From positions 1 to 17,283 of the forward strand of contig JAQQAK010000116.1 of assembly GCA_028527945.1 (NCBI GenBank): a stretch of DNA of 17,283 nucleotides, given 5' to 3'. The stretch comes from Spirochaetaceae bacterium (GTDB lineage: Bacteria > Spirochaetota > Spirochaetia > UBA9216). The translations under genes and the position numbers were made by a program. Every line of letters begins with the position of its first letter. Within the stretch, counting starts at the first letter, position 1. Under the pieces are notes generated by a model that did no database searches, had not been told where the DNA came from, and saw only the letters and a list, made by a program, of their open reading frames with translations. Of this stretch, positions 15,000 to 17,283 are shown in pieces.

Positions 15000-15026
15000 T
15001 CAAATAACAATACGAGGCCATAGATT

Positions 15027-16157
15027 TTACATTTTGATTACGTCATAACTTCTTGTCCCAAGACCAATCTTTTCAGCATGCTCAAGACATGTTTTCCATT
15101 CAGATTCAGGAGTCGAGTTTGTAAAATGATCATGCTTATCTACAAAGTCTTTCTTTGACATATTATCTGAAAGCTGACAGTGCGGAAGCGGCTCTGCGTT
15201 TAGACAGGCGTCAACACAAGCTTGATCAAGAGCGAGAGGATCAAACGATACAAACATACCAATGTTTGGAAGAATTGGAGCGTCATTTTCGCCATGGCAG
15301 TCACAGTTTGGAGAAACATCCACGATTAATGATATATGAATTTGAGGCCTGCCATTAACAACAGCTTTTGTATATTCAGCCATCCTCTTATTAAGCATCT
15401 CAGATGCAGCGTAATCATTAAACCTGATCGCGTCAAAATTACAAGCGCCAAGACAACGTCCACATCCAACACAATTGTCCTGATTAACACTCATTTTTTT
15501 TGTTTCATTATTAAAGACAAGGGCATTATTGGCGCATTCTTTCAAACATTTCAAACAGCCTCGACAAAGATCTGTTTTGACATGAGACTTTCCACTGCTA
15601 TGCTGTTCTGTCTTCCCTGCACGTGAACCGCATCCCATTCCAATATTTTTGATGGCTCCGCCAAAGCCTGTCATCTCATGCCCTTTAAAATGCGTAAGGC
15701 TGATAAAAACATCGGCATCCATTACAGCGCGGCCTATTCTTGCTTCTTTTACATATTCACCACCGTTAACAGGAACAGCAATATCATCTGTCCCCTTTAA
15801 GCCGTCACCTATAATAATTGGGCATCCAGCAGTAAGAGGAGTAAAACCGTTCTCCCAGGCGCATTCCAGATGCTCAAGAGCATTCTTTCTCCTGCCAGGA
15901 TACATTGTGTTACAATCTGTTAAAAAAGGCTTTCCGCCTAATTCTTTTACAAGATCAACCACCGCTCTGGCATAATTGGGACGAAGATAACTTATATTAC
16001 CTAATTCACCAAAATGCATTTTTATTGCAACAAATTTACCTTCCAAATCAAGCTCTTCGATTCCAGCCTTTTTAACAAGCTTTTTCAACTTGGTGGGCAT
16101 TCCGTCTCCGCCAGCTTTTGTTCTAAAATCAGTAAAATATACTTTTGCCTTCTGCAT
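15027..16157 (-). CDS. DUF362 iron-sulfur protein with two [4Fe-4S] motifs
   Basis: A 376-aa cytoplasmic protein of the DUF362 family, which has no settled function. Residues 1-190 form the DUF362 core (KVYFTDFRTKAGGDGMPTK, VAIKMHFGELGN, FLTDCNTMYPGRRKNALEH, FISLTHFKGHEMTGFGGAIKN, GMGCGSRAGK). Two ferredoxin-type motifs follow: Cys198-x2-Cys201-x2-Cys204-x3-Cys208 and Cys229-x2-Cys232-x2-Cys235-x3-Cys239. Neither fourth Cys is followed by Pro. A C-terminal DUF362 segment (CDCHGENDAPILPNIG, SFDPLALDQACVDAC) completes the protein. The ATG at 16157 has a GGAG site 8 nt upstream. The gene has its own promoter and no close operon partner. Confidence 0.92.
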   Translation of the reverse strand: MQKAKVYFTDFRTKAGGDGMPTKLKKLVKKAGIEELDLEGKFVAIKMHFGELGNISYLRPNYARAVVDLVKELGGKPFLTDCNTMYPGRRKNALEHLECAWENGFTPLTAGCPIIIGDGLKGTDDIAVPVNGGEYVKEARIGRAVMDADVFISLTHFKGHEMTGFGGAIKNIGMGCGSRAGKTEQHSSGKSHVKTDLCRGCLKCLKECANNALVFNNETKKMSVNQDNCVGCGRCLGACNFDAIRFNDYAASEMLNKRMAEYTKAVVNGRPQIHISLIVDVSPNCDCHGENDAPILPNIGMFVSFDPLALDQACVDACLNAEPLPHCQLSDNMSKKDFVDKHDHFTNSTPESEWKTCLEHAEKIGLGTRSYDVIKM

Positions 16158-16185
16158 GTTGTTTCTCCAATATAAAAGTTTCTCT

Positions 16186-16215
16186 ATTTTACAACTTCAC
16201 TGGGGAAACCTTCAA
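16186..16215 (-). promoter_or_regulatory. Probable promoter of the DUF362 gene
   Basis: Minus-strand -35 TTGAAG (16215-16210) and -10 TAAAAT (16191-16186) with 18-bp spacing. The leader would be about 22 nt. Confidence 0.42.
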
Positions 16216-16340
16216 GAGAGATATGACAATTCACTTATTCAATTTCAATTACCCGGACGACAGAAGCCCATTACAATAATCAATCTCACTGTTGCATGCT
16301 AATAAAAAAATATTATAGAAAACTTGGCATAAACTTAAAA

Positions 16341-16715
16341 TTACACTGAAGCAGTTTCTATGTTTATCCATGACAGAATACAGATAGAGATTATTGCGGC
16401 AATTTCTACAGAAGCAAAAAAGACATAGTATGAACCATGCCCTCCAGTTATTATCGCAATAATATTTACAACAGAAACAACTAGTGTAACTATTCTGTTA
16501 ACCTTTCGGGGAAGAACAAGAGAAAGAAAAATCATTGCGATAACACTTTCCATCAAAACAGCTCCGGCTAAAAGTCCTCCAGAGGGCAAAGGATCTCCAT
16601 CCATAATATTTCTTATTATGGATGATGAATCCATTAAAGATAGAATATCCGCGTACATCATATTTATTAAAACAAAAACCCATAAACTCGAAATTATTAT
16701 TTTCTGTTTTTTCAA
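16341..16715 (-). CDS. Small four-helix membrane protein, DUF6326-like
   Basis: A 124-aa integral membrane protein with four predicted helices at about residues 6-28, 46-68, 72-92 and 98-118. The opening KKQKIIISSLWVFVLINMMYADILSLMD followed by GG-LAGAVLMESVIAMIFLSLVLPRKVNR resembles the DUF6326 family from memory; no function is known. Translation starts at TTG (16715), with AGGAG 7 nt upstream; the next Met is inside the first helix, so TTG is the plausible start. The gene follows the small lipoprotein gene by 33 bp on the same strand, so the two probably form an operon. The spacer contains an AAGCTT-type hairpin just before the ribosome site. Confidence 0.78.
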   Translation of the reverse strand: MKKQKIIISSLWVFVLINMMYADILSLMDSSSIIRNIMDGDPLPSGGLLAGAVLMESVIAMIFLSLVLPRKVNRIVTLVVSVVNIIAIITGGHGSYYVFFASVEIAAIISICILSWINIETASV

Positions 16716-16748
16716 AGATTTTCTCCTAAAAGCTTTTACAAAAGAAGC

Positions 16749-17093
16749 TTAACGCTCATATTTTATAGCTAAACCGCGTACATAATATTTCCTGGATGAA
16801 TATAAACCAAGAAAAACTGAGTTCTTGTAATCCAATGAAATATTTATAACATCATCAGCCCCATACTCTTTTTTTGCCTTTTCCATAAGGTCAAAATAAG
16901 TGGCTCCGCCCCATTCAAAAATGCCAAAAAGGTTTCGACGAACTCCTTCAATGCTGACATCACCTAAAACCTTATAATTTACTTCTGCCAAAACAGTAGT
17001 AACCTCTGAATTAGTTCCAGGAACCTTTACAGATGTACAAGAACAAATAAGTAAAACAATTATTGCCAAAGGTAAAACTCTTCTAATCTTCAT
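16749..17093 (-). CDS. Small lipoprotein, 114 aa
   Basis: The signal peptide MKIRRVLPLAIIVLLICSC ends in a lipobox (LICSC), so Cys19 is the likely lipidated residue; Cys17 is an alternative. The mature domain has DVSIEGVRRNLFGIFEWGGATYFDLMEKAKKEYGADDVINISLDY and ends with VRGLAIKYER. The G-A-D-D-V-I-N block resembles small lipoproteins and YbjQ/TRL-like domains in which an AK-x-GAD helix leads to a beta strand, but I cannot name the family. The ATG at 17093 has an AGGAG site 5-6 nt upstream. It heads a probable two-gene unit with the four-helix membrane protein. Confidence 0.8.
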   Translation of the reverse strand: MKIRRVLPLAIIVLLICSCTSVKVPGTNSEVTTVLAEVNYKVLGDVSIEGVRRNLFGIFEWGGATYFDLMEKAKKEYGADDVINISLDYKNSVFLGLYSSRKYYVRGLAIKYER

Positions 17094-17114
17094 CTTTTAC
17101 TCCTAAATTCATAA

Positions 17115-17130
17115 GTATTGATAGTAATAC
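17115..17130. promoter_or_regulatory. Inverted repeat GTATT-GATAGT-AATAC upstream of the small lipoprotein
   Basis: Perfect five-base arms with a six-base centre, 22 bp upstream of the start codon. It is a possible operator or start-site element; the short arms make this weak. Confidence 0.25.
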
Positions 17131-17205
17131 AAAGCTAAAAGAAAAAGAGAGGTTTGGTACGACACTAAAGTGTTGAATATCGAAATTTTGAGTGTTTTAT
17201 TATTA

Positions 17206-17245
17206 GAGGCTCTTTCAAAACTCAGGGAGTTTTGAAAAGAGCTTC
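17206..17245. other. Long stem-loop in the right-edge intergenic region
   Basis: Left arm 17206-17222 (GAGGCTCTTTCAAAACT), loop CAGGG, right arm 17228-17245. It pairs over about 17 bp with one bulged A and one G-T pair. Neither side has a run of T typical of rho-independent terminators. It may still end transcription of a minus-strand gene lying beyond the window, or be a dispersed palindrome. Confidence 0.45.
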
Positions 17246-17283
17246 CATAATGTAACAGAAGAAAAAATTACAACTTGTTATAC

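Noticed and set aside
7003..16323. Shared 13-mer TTATAGAAAACTT near 7003-7015 and 16311-16323
   Set aside because: A repeat this short is expected by chance in an A+T-rich window of this size, and the surroundings do not match.

Overview
The window is A+T-rich and gene-dense. Genes carry Gram-negative-type envelope features (a TolC/adaptor/RND efflux operon, lipoproteins with lipoboxes, a probable outer-membrane barrel), good Shine-Dalgarno sites and occasional TTG starts. This combination and the general look of the proteins suggest a host-associated spirochaete close to Treponema. That is an inference from style, not a database match.

Region 1-8816 (minus strand) is an efflux locus. In transcription order it holds an orphan periplasmic adaptor (MFP2, 7758-8816), a TetR-type regulator (7018-7602), a 432-bp A+T-rich gap, and then a compact operon: a second adaptor (MFP1, 5497-6585), an RND transporter (2205-5492), a large acidic lipoprotein (418-2181) and a TolC-like outer-membrane channel that runs off the left edge (1-402). 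The two adaptors are close paralogues. The RND pump has Gly-Gly where proton-driven pumps such as AcrB have the TM4 Asp-Asp pair. The lipoprotein has four beta-sandwich-like repeats and two sequences that fit the 12-residue EF-hand calcium loop. Several short inverted repeats and a thrice-repeated motif surround tetR and are candidate operators.

Region 8817-10488 is a set of small units. A promoter drives a 71-aa ferredoxin-like protein, divergent from MFP2. Converging on it is a GNAT acetyltransferase with its own TTGACA promoter. A 398-bp gap follows that contains two related REP-like hairpins and then a strong promoter overlapped by an inverted repeat.

Region 10489-14322 (plus strand) holds a 973-aa sensor that joins a two-propeller periplasmic domain, a Y_Y_Y domain and one membrane helix to a cytoplasmic HD-GYP (cyclic-di-GMP phosphodiesterase) domain. 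After it comes an EamA/DMT transporter that looks to be translated from a leaderless mRNA.

Region 14323-17283 (minus strand) holds a small envelope protein whose stop codon abuts that of the EamA gene, a DUF362 protein with two [4Fe-4S] motifs, a small four-helix membrane protein (TTG start) following a small lipoprotein gene at 33 bp, and a long hairpin near the right edge. No tRNA, rRNA, CRISPR array, insertion sequence or prophage gene was seen.
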